This document shows positions 33,066 through 44,281 of a stretch of DNA of 64,000 nucleotides, in pieces. Both the position numbers and the translations under genes were made by a program. The stretch covers positions 186,001 to 250,000 of the forward strand of contig JAMWFC010000062.1 of the NCBI GenBank assembly GCA_027475525.1. The letters are read 5' to 3'. The first letter of the stretch is position 1. The number at the start of each line of letters is the position of its first letter. The notes under the pieces are model-generated. The model had not been told where the DNA came from. It ran no database searches and saw nothing but the letters and a program-made list of their open reading frames with translations. The stretch is from Macrolepiota albuminosa. Taxonomy: Eukaryota; Basidiomycota; Agaricomycetes; Agaricales; Agaricaceae.

Positions 33066-34834
33066 ATGCTAGCTCCTGATGGTCTTCTCCGACCAGTTTT
33101 GGTTCACTATTACAAACTTGGGCTCAATGATAAGCAAATTGCTAATCATTGTATGGATCATTTTGATAGAAATATGTATGGTCTGAGGTAATATCTCTTT
33201 ATTTCTACTATATTAGTGCTAATCAGCCTTTTAGTCTGAAAACAGTTAAAAGGCGCCGTAAAGAGTGGAACCTTTCTAGCACACGTCAGCAGCAATATTC
33301 CCAGGAGGAGTTAGAAATGATGATTTTAGAGATACAGAAGTCATACCCTGTGAGTGGTGCAGAAAATATTAGAAAGTAGTTGCGTATTGAGGGTGACATC
33401 TAAATCTCTCGGTATGTTCAACAGTTGATATCAATTTCTCTTATTTTAGATTTTTAATATTCATGCATAGTAAAAGAATTTCCAATGCTCTGAAAGTAAT
33501 GGAACTTCAAGCTGTTCAGAACCGCCGAGCTCATTGCTTTGTACAAAAATGTTACTATGCCACTGGAGTCAACAATGTTTGGGCACAAGATCAACATGAC
33601 AAATGGGGTGCCAAGTTTGGCCTTTGGCTTCACAATAGTATAGATCCTTTCACTGGGTTCAACAATTGGTTGCATGTTTGGTGGACAAACAAAAATCCAC
33701 GGCTTATTGCAAGATATTATTTCCAAGCTGTTCGACAACTTGGAGGTGAGTAAGCATTGAGGTTTTCCCAAAGCAAGACATGCTCAATTACAAGCTTATA
33801 GCAGTTCCTGTTTGTACTCAGAGTGATCCTGGTTCAGAAAATTATGATGTGGCAAATGTACACACCCTTATTCGCCATGAACTAGATCCTTCTTTGAGGG
33901 ATACACTGCAGCATGTGTTCAAACACAAGCACCATAATGTAAAGAGTGAAGCCAATTGGTCTGTTTTCCGACGTACTTTTGCTCCTGGATATGAGAATCT
34001 TTTCTTGAAAGGAGTTTATGAAGGATTATATGATGTTGACAATCCTCTCGAGAAGTAATTACTTAGCTTTTCTTAACTGATGGTTCACTTACTTTTTAAT
34101 AGTCTTGTATTCCATTGGCTTGCTATTCCCTGGCTTCAAACTAAACTTAATGAGTGGATGATCATGCGGAACTCTACTGCAGTTTGAGCAAATAAAAAGA
34201 AGATTCTTCCTCATGGCATACCTTTATTTATCCGAGACAAGCCCGAGAAGTATGGAGCTTTGGATTTTAAGGCAAGTAGTTCTTGTTAACTATCTATGAA
34301 ATACACCATGAATTGTTTTAGATTCCTGTATCGACGGAGCTTTTAGATAGGCTGGAACATGAATACGCACCTTCTGATCATCCAGTGTTTCAACTTACTC
34401 CACCATCATTTGATCACTGTGCAAATAAATTTTATGCTGCTCTTGGCCGACCATTGGTATCAATAGAAACATTCTGGAATATCTATTGCCCTTTGCTTGC
34501 CATGTTTCAAGATATCAATCAAGGACCCCTTCAAGATTTGAACTACGAAATGCTTATACAAAATCAAAATACTATCGATAAAATTCAAGATGATAAAGCA
34601 AGTTTCGCCTTGCTTGCTGGAATAAAGGCTTTGCAAGAAGGCCATGCTAGGATTGACATTACAGAAGAAGAGCAGCATGGAAATGACGATCTACTAGAGG
34701 CATTGAACTTTACCAATACAGAGGATGAGGATCAAGAGAAAAGTCACAAGTCGGTTGAGGCATTTGACTTTACAGATACAGGTGATACAAGCTGTGAAGA
34801 TGGATACAAAGAAAGCTCAGAGGAGGAAGCATAA
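33066..34834 (+). pseudogene. Integrase-core (DDE) protein of a type common in Agaricomycetes, inactivated
   Basis: The N-terminus (MLAPDGLLRPVLVHYYKLGL) and a KTVKRRRKEW segment look like a helix-turn-helix region. The integrase core follows: WAQDQHDKWGAKFGLWLH with the first Asp, FTGFNNWLHVWWTNKNPRL, then TQSDPGSENY with the second Asp and Glu, then FRRTFAPGYENL. The C-terminal part is acidic (about 34650-34834). Possible introns lie near 33188-33235, 34056-34105 and 34273-34321. Three in-frame stops interrupt it: TAG near 33378 where Trp is expected, TAA near 33401 where Gln is expected, and TGA near 34185 where Arg is expected. All three are explained by C-to-T changes on one strand or the other. 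This family resembles eukaryotic IS3-like or Ginger-like transposases; the exact superfamily is inference. I did not find terminal repeats. Confidence 0.7.
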
Positions 34835-35120
34835 ACAGGGTGTAACTTATCTGCAGTAGTAGTAGCATAATAGAGAAAAGTTTATCTTTAGACATCTGCC
34901 ATATCTGAGTCAGTAGAAGCAAACTTGTGTTCTTGACGTCACACTGTCATTGACAAACTAACCTTCTGCATCCCTCTCCTCTTCCCATTTTGTAAGAGTG
35001 TCCAAATGCTTGTGATTCCTGATTTACTTATGGCACAGATTCAAGATCTAACAGTACTAGCTGGTGCACTTTCTGATTCTAGACTTATAGGTTTGTTAGA
35101 GGCAATAGAAAAGAAGATGA

Positions 35121-35810
35121 CATATCTCAGTCAGTATTTGACTGTTTTCTTCTTTTTCTTCTGACTTCCCATTGTTACATACTCTAGAATTGAGGCCTAG
35201 CTGCGCTAGGCTGTGCGATCCATGATTCTGTACTTATGAGACCATCAGGGGTGGAGGAGGAGAGGGTCACATATCTCAGTCAGTATTTGACCATTTTCTT
35301 TGTTTTTTTCTGACTTCCCATTGTTACATACTCTAGAATTGAGGCCTAGCTGCGCTAGGCTGTGCAATCCACGGTTCTGTACTTATGAGACCATCAGGGG
35401 TGGAGGAGGAGAGGATCACATATCTCAGTCAGAATTTGACCGTTTTCTTTGTTTTCTTCTGACTTCCCATTGTTATATACTCTAGAATTGAGGCCTAGCT
35501 GCACTAGGCTGTGCGATCCACGGTTCTGTACTTATGAGACCATCAGGGGTGGAGAAGGAGAGGGTCACATATCTCAGTCAGTATTTGACTGTTTTCTTTG
35601 TTTCATTTTGAAGTCTCATTGTTATCTACCCTAGAATCAAGGCCCAGCGGCACTAGGCTGTGCAATCCACGGTTCTGTACTTGTGAGACCATCAGGGGAG
35701 GAGGAGGAGAAGGTCATATATCTCAGTCAGTATTTGACTATTTTCTTTGTTTCTTTCTGAGTTCTCATCACTATATGCTCTAGAATCAAGGCCCAGCTGT
35801 GCTAGACTGT
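35121..35810 (+). repeat. 149-bp satellite, about 4.6 units
   Basis: 'catatctcagtcag' recurs at 35121, 35270, 35419, 35568 and (with one change) 35717, a constant period of 149 bp. Units contain 'gaggcctagctgcgctaggc', which includes the short palindrome GCCTAGCTGCGCTAGGC, and a 'ggtggaggaggagagg' purine run. Units are about 90% alike by eye, and the last is cut near 35810. Short frames of about 61 codons in each unit are by-products of the repeat. Confidence 0.93.
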
Positions 35811-36082
35811 ATTTTGTTCAGTATCTGTTCATTGCCTTTGACTTGTTATCACTATAGTCGAGTTCTAATGGTTCATTATTATTATATGCCTCAAAATATC
35901 AATAGGGATGGGCCGCTGCAGTGCACGGCAATACTGAGGTCTACAGTAGAGTTTTGTCAATGACTGTTTATAAAATTGAATAGTCAAAAAGAGACCAATA
36001 ACACAATTACTGAAGCAGAGAAAGAAATTTTAGCTACTATTTATATGAAACTTGAGCTCAATTTAAATGAGTTGAGCTTTTG

Positions 36083-36254
36083 TGTAACAATGTATGAGTT
36101 GAGTTCAGTTCTTTAGTGTTCCAAGTGCGTATAACCCAATTCTATAGCAAGAATAGCAACTACACAAGCGTAGGGACTGGTAAAGGATAAAGACTAAAGA
36201 GTTACTATAACAAGTGTGACCAAATCATAGGCTGTGATAGCCTACTCTGTTACA
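36083..36254. repeat. Left LTR of the short LTR element
   Basis: 172 bp, TGTAACAA..TCTGTTACA, with 6-bp inverted ends TGTAAC/GTTACA. Confidence 0.85.
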
Positions 36255-36664
36255 TACCCTCCTTTGAGATTAGATACCAATCTGAAAGAAGAAAAAAAAA
36301 TTTCCTACAGTGGTGCTCACTCCAGTAATGTACTCCTTCATTGCTAAGGCTCCTTCATCATCCATTGTGTCTGCTCACCTAGTCAGGTTGTCCTCCACTC
36401 CATATAGTCATTCCATCCTCCCCTCCCATGCACCCCTTCAAATTTTGTGCTGGGATCCACCTTTCCCTCCCCTCTCCAAGAGAAAACTCTTGGATAGATC
36501 AAAGTTGACACTAATAGCATCAACAGGGTGGGCAGAGCACATTGGCTCTGTAAAACATCATAAAAAAGGGTGGAAAGAGTAGGAGAACAGAGTCTTGATG
36601 CTCATATGCAAATATGGAATACATCCATATTCACCATTATCTCCAGCCTCTAGACACTCTAGCA

Positions 36665-36818
36665 GGTTGCACACAGTCAATTATGAGCTAGTAGGGCAAG
36701 CACAAGAAGGAAGAGATGCTGAGGAGATATGAATGGGGTTGGGTTGCACACAGTCAATTATGAGCTAGTAGGGCAAGCACAAGAAGGAAGAGATGCTGAG
36801 GAGATATGAATGGGGTTG
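36665..36818. repeat. 77-bp perfect tandem duplication (probable assembly artefact)
   Basis: Inside the short LTR element; period exactly 77. Confidence 0.92.
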
Positions 36819-37030
36819 GGTGGAAGTAATTATATCATAGTTGATCAAACAGACAAAAGTCCACTCCTTTGGATTACCTCAAAGGCCTCCTCAGAATAAC
36901 ATCAAAGGTGTGAGGCATGTATAAAACAAAATAGAGCTGATGAATGGTGTCAAAGAATGACATGGTGAAGATGGATAGAGGTCAGATCCATCAGGAAATT
37001 AAGTATAAAGTCGAATCAATTATGTGAACT

Positions 37031-37184
37031 GTGCAGATGCACATAGAAAAGGTGCCAAGCTAGACACCACAGCAAATCCTGGGACAATAACTGAGAGATG
37101 GACTGGAGTGCAGATGCACATAGAAAAGGTGCCAAGCTAGACACCACAGCAAATCCTGGGACAATAACTGAGAGATGGACTGGA
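37031..37184. repeat. 77-bp perfect tandem duplication (probable assembly artefact)
   Basis: Second 77-bp duplication inside the short LTR element. Confidence 0.92.
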
Positions 37185-37950
37185 TAGCTGATAAGGGCAG
37201 GAAGTGACTATAAATGCATCACAGAAATGGTCTAGAAAAATCCTGAGACAGAGGTTCCCCATGAGAATAAGGGGGAAGGAAGTAATGGACAAAGATGATG
37301 ACATCGAGCAAGAACTGTGGACTGAAATAGTATAAACTTAGATACTGTTGGAAAGGGCATGTTGAGGCACATCTAATGCCATAGGAATTGAGCCAAACAG
37401 TTCCACGGATTGCAAGATATCTGCAAAATAATAAAAATACCACAACTAACAACTTTGAGCTAGCACCATGGTCTGGATTGGGTCAACCATGGGGCTGTTG
37501 GAAGGAGTAAAGCAATGTGCTTCCAATGGCACTAGAATCAAGAGAATTGGTGCAGTGGATTGTGAGATATAGGCAATTTTGTAAAATATTGAAAATCCAG
37601 AGATGGAGAAGGAGGGAGTGAAAGTTGAGGGCCATCCAGGTATCAAAAGGATCCTGGACATGAGGAGATCACAATGGTAAAGGAGATGGGGCAAACTGTG
37701 GCCTTGCTCCCAAGATATGATGCAATCTTCATGCCAGCTCATTATCTCTCACCCACAAACACCTCCAACTCTTATCCACACCTCTCCTAATTCTGCAACC
37801 AAGAAGGAACACTGATAGAAGGTCCAAAGCATCCCAAAAGTCCAGCAAAGAGTCCAGAAGTCAAAAAATAAGCAGTGTTGTAGCCAAGTCTCTGCTATAG
37901 TCCAGTGATAGTGTGTGACAAAGCCACTGGAGCTGGATATGCAAAAAAAA

Positions 37951-38122
37951 TGTAACAATTTACAGGTTGAGTTCAGTTCCTTAGTGTCCCAAGTGTGTAT
38001 GACCCAATTCTATAGCAAGAATGGTGACTACACAAGCGCAGGGACTAGCAAAAAATAAAGACTAAAGAGTTACTGTAACAAGTGTGACCAAATTATAGGC
38101 TGTGACAGCCTACTCTGTTATA
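37951..38122. repeat. Right LTR of the short LTR element
   Basis: 172 bp, same length as the left LTR. The terminal CA reads TA, a C-to-T change. Confidence 0.85.
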
Positions 38123-38253
38123 TTTTGAGTGAGTTTGTGTAGTGGAATGTCTTTCAACAATTTGAAGAGAGAGGTTTTTCAATGATTGAGGAAGTTGATT
38201 TATATACATTAGTGTTTATCAACATAAATCTAAGAATTGGATAGCATGATATG

Positions 38254-38771
38254 TGTAAGGGCAACTTCTGGAGGCTGTGGCTCAGTCCCACAGCTGGCAA
38301 AGGGAGATCCAAAGTGTATTAGAGTATATACTGACAATATCATAATAACTACTCACCTGGCAGAGGGAGATCAAAAGAGAACAAGTCTAGGAATTCTCTA
38401 TGCCAGGTTGGATGCTTCTGGGGCCTCTGAAGCATGGAAAACAACTATACAGTACAACAAAATCTTAAAAACTCTAAAATTGCCTAAATAAACAGCTGTA
38501 TAAACAAGGAGGAAAACTCTGGACTTTGAAAGTCAGAAAGGCAAACTCTGGCTTATATAAGCAGTCTGAAAGTGGTGCTGAAAAGTCCACACTTGTCTGA
38601 ATGATAGCTAAGGAACCAGAGCATCTCAAAGGCTGAGAGTAGTACTAACAAATAGTGTTAAGAGAATAGAAACAGCAAAATGAGAGAATGATAGAAGAAA
38701 TAAGGAAATAAATAAAAGGAGAGTGAAGGAATAGGGAGTGAAAGAAGGAAGAAATGAGGAGTCCCCTGACA
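38254..38771 (-). mobile_element. Solo LTR of the gypsy-type family (518 bp) with target duplication
   Basis: Matches the LTR at 3590-4041 and starts TGTAAGGGCAAC and ends CCCCTGACA when read on the plus strand. The flanks are a perfect 5-bp duplication ATATG (38249-38253 and 38772-38776). It contains an extra block of about 65 bp with a second 'ctggcagagggagatc', which the left-edge LTR (1-67) shares in part and the 3590-4041 LTR lacks. A solo LTR arises by recombination between the two LTRs of a full element. Confidence 0.9.
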
Positions 38772-38776
38772 ATATG

Positions 38777-39300
38777 TATTGATAAGTGGACAAATAAAAT
38801 ATAGAGACTTAACTTCAAAGCCTTCAATTTTTATTATTGTCTCTATAGGCATAGAAGATATTGACATCAATATGACTTCTATACAGAAACAGATGTATCT
38901 CTCTGCAATTGTGGCTTTATATTTATACTTGTAAACAGAAATAGTTTGAGTACTACAACAAACTATGCTAAAAGTGAGAAATGAATATGCTTCTTGTAGG
39001 TATTTTTTGGTGCTATATAAGCACAAGATATAATTTATATCTAAGATAATTAATTAAAGTTTTCAGTTTTTAATAGCTCTCTAATTATTTATTTCAATAT
39101 ATTAAATGTATTAGTTAATGTAGATAAGAGACTAAAATCATAACAGTTGACTCTTTAAATATGCATAAATAAAAGGAGTTATAGTTTGACAACTCTCATG
39201 TACAATTTTTATTCAATGACACTTAGCATCATAGCAGATTGACAACTAGGTATAAAATGCTAAAAGAAAGCAAATTTATAAACTCAATCAATATATCAAA
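38777..39300. other. AT-rich spacer
   Basis: No gene supported; extremely AT-rich and CpG-free, without motifs I recognise. Confidence 0.4.
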
Positions 39301-39329
39301 ATGCAAAACAGATTGATCAAACAATAAAC

Positions 39330-39483
39330 TATTACAGAAGCAATAGCTTATATAAACTACTGCTGGAGCATCAGCTTACATAAACCATTGCTGGAGCAAC
39401 AGCTTATATTACAGAAGCAATAGCTTATATAAACTACTGCTGGAGCATCAGCTTACATAAACCATTGCTGGAGCAACAGCTTA
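39330..39483. repeat. 77-bp perfect tandem duplication (probable assembly artefact)
   Basis: Copies start at 39330 and 39407, within and beside the 28-bp minisatellite. Confidence 0.85.
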
Positions 39484-39605
39484 TATAAACTATTGATGGA
39501 GTATCAGCTTATATAAACTATTGCTGAAGCAATAGCTTACATAAACCATTGCTGGAGCAACAGCTTATATAAACTATTGATGGAGTATTAGCTTATATAA
39601 GCATA
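39330..39605 (+). repeat. 28-bp minisatellite
   Basis: Units of the type 'agcttatataaactattg' + 'ctggagcaac' repeat about 8 times with point differences. One stretch of the array (39330-39483) also carries a perfect 77-bp duplication, which is not a multiple of 28 and so is probably the assembly artefact. Confidence 0.85.
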
Positions 39606-39675
39606 TTCTATTAGACAGAAAACTGGATCTATACAAGCTTATAGAAAAAATAATTCAAAAAGTTCTATGAATACC

Positions 39676-39829
39676 AAAGACAATGTGGTCTAATTTTCAA
39701 AGATGAAAATAAATGAAGAGAACAGAATAATGACTGCTAGAGCAAAAAAAAAAAAGACAATATGGTCTAATTTTCAAAGATGAAAATAAATGAAGAGAAC
39801 AGAATAATGACTGCTAGAGCAAAAAAAAA
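39676..39829. repeat. 77-bp tandem duplication with one mismatch
   Basis: Copies start at 39676 and 39753; they differ at 39685 (g) versus 39762 (a). This is the only one of the 15 with a mismatch, in an AT-rich poly-A context where allelic or read differences are plausible. Confidence 0.85.
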
Positions 39830-39939
39830 ATTTCACATAATTGTACAATTTTCATGTATGCTCCTCTTTTTAGGTACTAGATGTAATAAATTACAATAAT
39901 AAACAAGGCATTTAACAACATGAAACAAATTACATATTC

Positions 39940-40165
39940 AAAAAAAAACATATACACTCATTCAAAAAAAAACATATACACTCATTCAAAAAAAACATAT
40001 ATACTCATTCAAAAAAAAACATATACACTTATTCAAAAAAAAAACATATATACTTATTCAAAAAAAACATATATACTTATTCAAAAAAAAACATACACAC
40101 TTATTCAAAAAAAAACATACACACTTATTCAAAAAATATACATACACACTTATTCAAAAAACATA
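39940..40165 (+). repeat. Poly-A-containing minisatellite, unit about 24 bp
   Basis: Units of 'attcaaaaaaaaac' + 'atatacact' repeat about 9 times with variable A-run length. The open frame across it is low-complexity and not a gene. Confidence 0.9.
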
Positions 40166-40339
40166 CATATATATATGAAAAAAAAACAGAATCTCTCAAC
40201 TTGGTAAAAGAAAAAAACAATAATGCACTCAATACAGAAAAAAAAAACAACTTAAAATATAGATATATAGAAAATAAAAGTATAATCCTTTAACATAAAA
40301 AATTTGATTAATTACTCAGCAGAGATAGCAGAAAAGAGG

Positions 40340-40570
40340 AGCAACATAATAGCCGGTAAAGATAGCTGAAAGGGAGCAAATTTCGAGGACATGGTGGTAA
40401 TAGCTGGTAGTAATAGCCGGTAAAGATAGCCGAAAGGGAGCAAATATCGAGGATATAGCCGGTAGAGGAAGAGACACGGCAATGGCCGAGATCACGTGAG
40501 GGGCACAAATTTCGAGGACAAAATGCGCGCCAAAGCAGATAGTAAAACCTCAGTCTACTAAAGTAGACCT
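40340..40570. repeat. CpG-containing local repeat in the AT-rich island
   Basis: 'ggtaaagatagc' + 'gaaagggagcaaat' occurs near 40356 and again near 40418, with a third partial copy ('gcacaaatttcgaggaca') near 40504. CpG is common here, in contrast to the sequence on both sides. It lies just past the 3' end of the alpha-kinase gene. Confidence 0.6.
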
Positions 40571-40613
40571 CGGAACTTTTTATTTTCAACTGCTGCAAAG
40601 TGAAACATACTAC

Positions 40614-43574
40614 TTATTCTTTTAATGTGTGATCCTTCAAACTCTGTAAGCCTGCCCCATTGATTTTGGAAGATATATCATCCAATGTGTCTGATGTTGA
40701 ACTCTCTTTTCCATTCCGAAGGCTAACATTGTCATTTCCTATGGGATGTTTCTTTTCATCCCAAATAGGTGCTAGTCCATAGTAGTTGCAATATTCATTG
40801 CATTTATGGCCATCCTGTCTAGAAAAAAGATCAAAGTTTATGTTTCCTCCTCCGAATGTTCTAACAGGACCTTTGGCTTTGCTAAAAATGAATGAAATTC
40901 AATAGCTGAAACATTTATAGTCACTGGTAGCTTACGGATTGGTGATAATCTGAGGATCTGTAAGATGTGATAAACTACCTGTAAAAAGACATAAAGATTA
41001 ATAGATACTCTTTGCAAATTCATACAAAAATACCCTGGTAGTCAGAGACAAAAAGAGCCTGATGACTCTTGACATATTGCACATGCTGAGCAAATGAAAG
41101 GAAATGTGCCCGTAATGTATGTTTGGATTGTGCAAATATGCGAGGTTGAGGGGAGTCATTGTTCAGATATTTGCGAAAGATATTGGTTCCTTGTGTATCG
41201 ATGAGTTTTTCAACAAGGAAAACTTGTTTTGGTTCTGTTTTGGAAATGGCTAAACCAGCTTGAAAAAATTGCAATTGAGGAATGCTAAAAGGAGGCTCTC
41301 CACATGTTTTGTTTTCCATCTCAATAAAAGCATAAACACAGTCCATGAGAGCGGTAGCCCAAGCAAGACAGTTGAGCTCGATGGTAAGAAGTTGTGCTTG
41401 TTTGGCAGGATCATAAACTTGAACCTTGGGTTTGGTACTCTCTGATGCTCGAATATGAAGAATTGCTTGTTTGATGCAGATATTGTGTGAACTATTGAAT
41501 AGCGGCTTTGAGGATATGCCAGTATATGCCATTTTGAATGTGCCAGATATAGAGGGAGTGGCACCATAAAACAAAGTCATTCGCTCTGAGGGAAAAGTCT
41601 GGACATTCAATGATGCAGTGGGATTATGTTTAAGGAGAAATTCCAGAGAAAATTTTGGAAGGACATAAACTCGACAGTCAACTGCTTGAGATGTTACTAC
41701 AATATAGTATAAGCTTGATATCACATCATATAAGAAGAATTTTTGACAAACATAAACTTTTGGTGCTGTGATGAGTTGGAGCAGTTTGTACCGAAATTGC
41801 CTTCTGGAAGTCCTCAAAATCAAAATTTGTCTGTATCTTTGTAACAGGAGAAATGGACATTGGAATTGCTTGGCTGTGCATAATAGTCCCAGATATTTTG
41901 TGAGGAGAGGATAATTCAGATGCAGGGCATGGTGCAGTCATTGCGGCATTATAGAATGAGTCTGGACTGAAAAGAGGTATATGCGCTTTATGAGATGCTT
42001 CAGATTGACTTGGAACCAAAGGCTTGCTGAGTTGGTCATCTTCAAAAGCATCTACTTTGGCATGAGAAAGCTTTCGGGAGGGTATCCTGATGATAAGCTT
42101 TGAGACATCATGCGATTTTGGCATCTAAAACACAACTTTGAGTTTGTACTAAAGCATAGTGATAAAATACAAACATCTGTAGTGGATTGGCTCTTTGTGC
42201 GCTTAAAGGTTGCTCTAAGATTGGTAGGTGAAATGCTAGCTTGACGCTTTCCTTTGTTATCAAGAATTGAATCAGCAATATGTTTGAAATTAGTCACCTG
42301 AAAGGTTATTAGTGATGAGCATATAAATAGCAAGACTAAGACAAACTGGACGATCCGATTGAGTTTGGGTATTTTCAAGCTCTTCGATATGGGCCAATAT
42401 AGCTTGATATTTTTCATAGGTGATACCAAGTGTTAGTTCAACAGGTGTCTTTCCACCAGTGAAAACTAGACTTCCTTTATTCTTACCTACTTTATATAGA
42501 TTTTTTGCAACTGCATTAATATCCGGGCCAAGAGAAGGCGGTTCGATGGGTGCATAACCTTTATCACGAAGCGTACATTCATTGATGTCAAGAGGAGGGT
42601 AACCACCAGTCAAATGAATATAAAGTGGCAGGATGGTGGCATAAGAAACCTCCTTAGCAGCTTTGGCTCCAATGTGAGCAGGAATATCTTTGATACTCTC
42701 AACCAGTGTCTGAAAAAAAAAATAGCATCAGCATCTTCATATAATAAAGAACAAACATACCACTTACCAGAACTGTGATTGGCTTCTTTTTACCTGGAAT
42801 ATGAGTCATAACTGAGACTGTAAGTGTTACCAGGTCTGTGAAACCAGGAGTACCAGAATATGCCAATGCTTGATAATATTGACGAAACTCAGTGTAATGT
42901 TGGTGAGCTGCAGTGTACCCAGGCTTAGCTGGAATCGATGGAGGTGGGTCTCGGAGACTTGAAACATGTGATCGGTGAGGATTAGCCAATAGAGAGTTTT
43001 GACTACTGGGAAGAGCTGCTACAGTTGGAGTGTTTGACAAAATTGCCATATTTTGGCCAGAAAAGGAAGACCGTATGCTGCCATATTCACGGAAATTTAA
43101 CAATGCTGAACCTGCAATAGCAGGTCCTCGAGATCCTATTAGTTGAGTTGAAACTTGATTTGGAGGAAGCATGTGGCCAGGCTGAGGTTGGCTTGAAACG
43201 TTACCCATGGACTGAATGACAACATGAGGTTCTGTATGAGGTTTTAGCTCAGGATCTGGTTAGTATTAAAGAATGACTTGCCTCCTCGCTGTGCAGCATT
43301 TACTTGTTGTCAAACATTTTCTATTTGTGTGGCACTTGCTAATAGAAAAAATGAACTAAAGATAAAGGACCCAGAAAAATCACTTACAAGCACTTGATCT
43401 ATCACCTGAAGCCTTCAAACGATAGTATTGAACACATCCATCACAAATAAGACGACCAGGCTTGTTAGGGTCATTTTTGTTGGCAAAGTAGGTCAGAGTA
43501 AGTTTTGGATGTCCGATTTTACAGCGCTGACAGACATTGATAGGGATAGAGGTAATAGAGACTGCATTCTCCAT
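40614..43574 (-). CDS. Alpha-kinase family protein with an N-terminal Cys-rich region (multi-exon)
   Basis: Atypical protein kinase of the alpha-kinase (MHCK/EF2K) fold, a family expanded in many Agaricomycetes. The N-terminus (43574-43388) has CQRCKIGHPK and CDGCVQYYR, a likely Cys4 zinc-binding module. A Pro/Ser-rich linker and a conserved YTAAHQHYTEFRQYYQALAY segment follow (about 42900). The catalytic domain lies at about 41020-41620, with the ATP-contacting Lys in HNICIKQAI, an ELNCLAWATALMD segment, and AQHVQYVKSHQALFVSDYQG with the catalytic Asp. After an intron come LTDPQIITNP and GHKCNEYCNYYGL (about 40790), the zinc-binding C-terminal element typical of alpha-kinases. I see no stop in the exons I could follow, so it may be functional despite the transposon surroundings. 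Not all splice sites were fixed, and an exon upstream of 43574 is possible. Confidence 0.8.
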
Positions 43575-43980
43575 GTTGAGGATAAGGAAAACTTTCTCAA
43601 GTTCACTGCAGATTTGTCAGAGATATCTGATCGATCAATATGGTATACCGTCATTTAAGTAGACTAAACCTCACAACCCACTAGACATCCCTTGTACAAA
43701 TGTCTCCCAATTGTGAGCCCCCATCTGACAATTCACATAGTCATGACCTGTGTCGAGAATATCTTGGACAATCCTCACAAGAAGTTTATTATGATGTCGG
43801 CTCACATGCCAGGTACAGATCCCAACGTCATTTTTTATTCCTTGTCTTGTATTAGCTGTTGTTCTCACTGGCCTTAAGTTTATTTTATTACAACGTTGCC
43901 AGTGGCTTCAAACAGCAGAAACCCACTTTAGAGTTGCAGGAATCAGTTTTTAATTTAAGGTCTGGACTGACAGATAGACA

Positions 43981-44281
43981 TGAGAGACTGGTGCTCCATT
44001 TTGACTGAGGAAGAGGGGTCGACAAACTCTAGTGGCAGCACACCATCTTGGGTAACTGACGAGCATGGATGGTGTGACCCTGGTTATAACAAACAATTAC
44101 ATAGAAACGGGGTCCATCATGCCGGATCAGCTGAGAGACTGGTGCTCCATTTTGACTAAGGAAGAGGGGTCGACAAACTCTAGTGGCGGCACACCATCTT
44201 GGGTAACTGACGAGCATGGATGGTGTGACACTGGTTATAACTAACAATTACATGGAAACGGGGTCCATCATGCCGGATCAG
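43981..44281 (+). repeat. Diverged 151-bp tandem repeat (2 units)
   Basis: 'tgagagactggtgctccatt' occurs at 43981 and 44132, and the two 151-bp units differ at several sites. Period and divergence set it apart from the 77-bp artefacts, so it is a real duplication. Confidence 0.88.

Larger units (their letters stand above)
36083..38122. mobile_element. Complete short LTR element (TRIM/LARD-like), 2.04 kb as assembled
   Basis: Two direct LTRs of 172 bp, 36083-36254 and 37951-38122, begin TGTAACAA and end CTCTGTTACA (left) or CTCTGTTATA (right). A perfect 5-bp target duplication TTTTG flanks the element (36078-36082 and 38123-38127). The 1.7 kb interior has no reverse transcriptase or integrase frame, so the element is non-autonomous. 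A purine-rich AAAGGAGGG lies next to the left LTR on the minus strand and could be the polypurine tract, which would make the element minus-oriented; this is tentative. The interior contains two 77-bp duplications that are probably assembly artefacts, so the true size is about 1.89 kb. LTRs differ at roughly 10% of sites, mainly transitions, so the insertion is old. Confidence 0.85.

Noticed and set aside
35300..35783. Three similar 61-codon frames in tandem, looking like a small gene family
   Set aside because: They are the same frame in consecutive units of the 149-bp satellite and cross unit borders.
35121..35810. CRISPR-like array
   Set aside because: This is a eukaryotic genome and the units are continuous 149-bp satellites without unique spacers.
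39920..40207. 95-codon Lys/Thr/Ile-rich frame
   Set aside because: Produced by a poly-A-containing minisatellite; low complexity.
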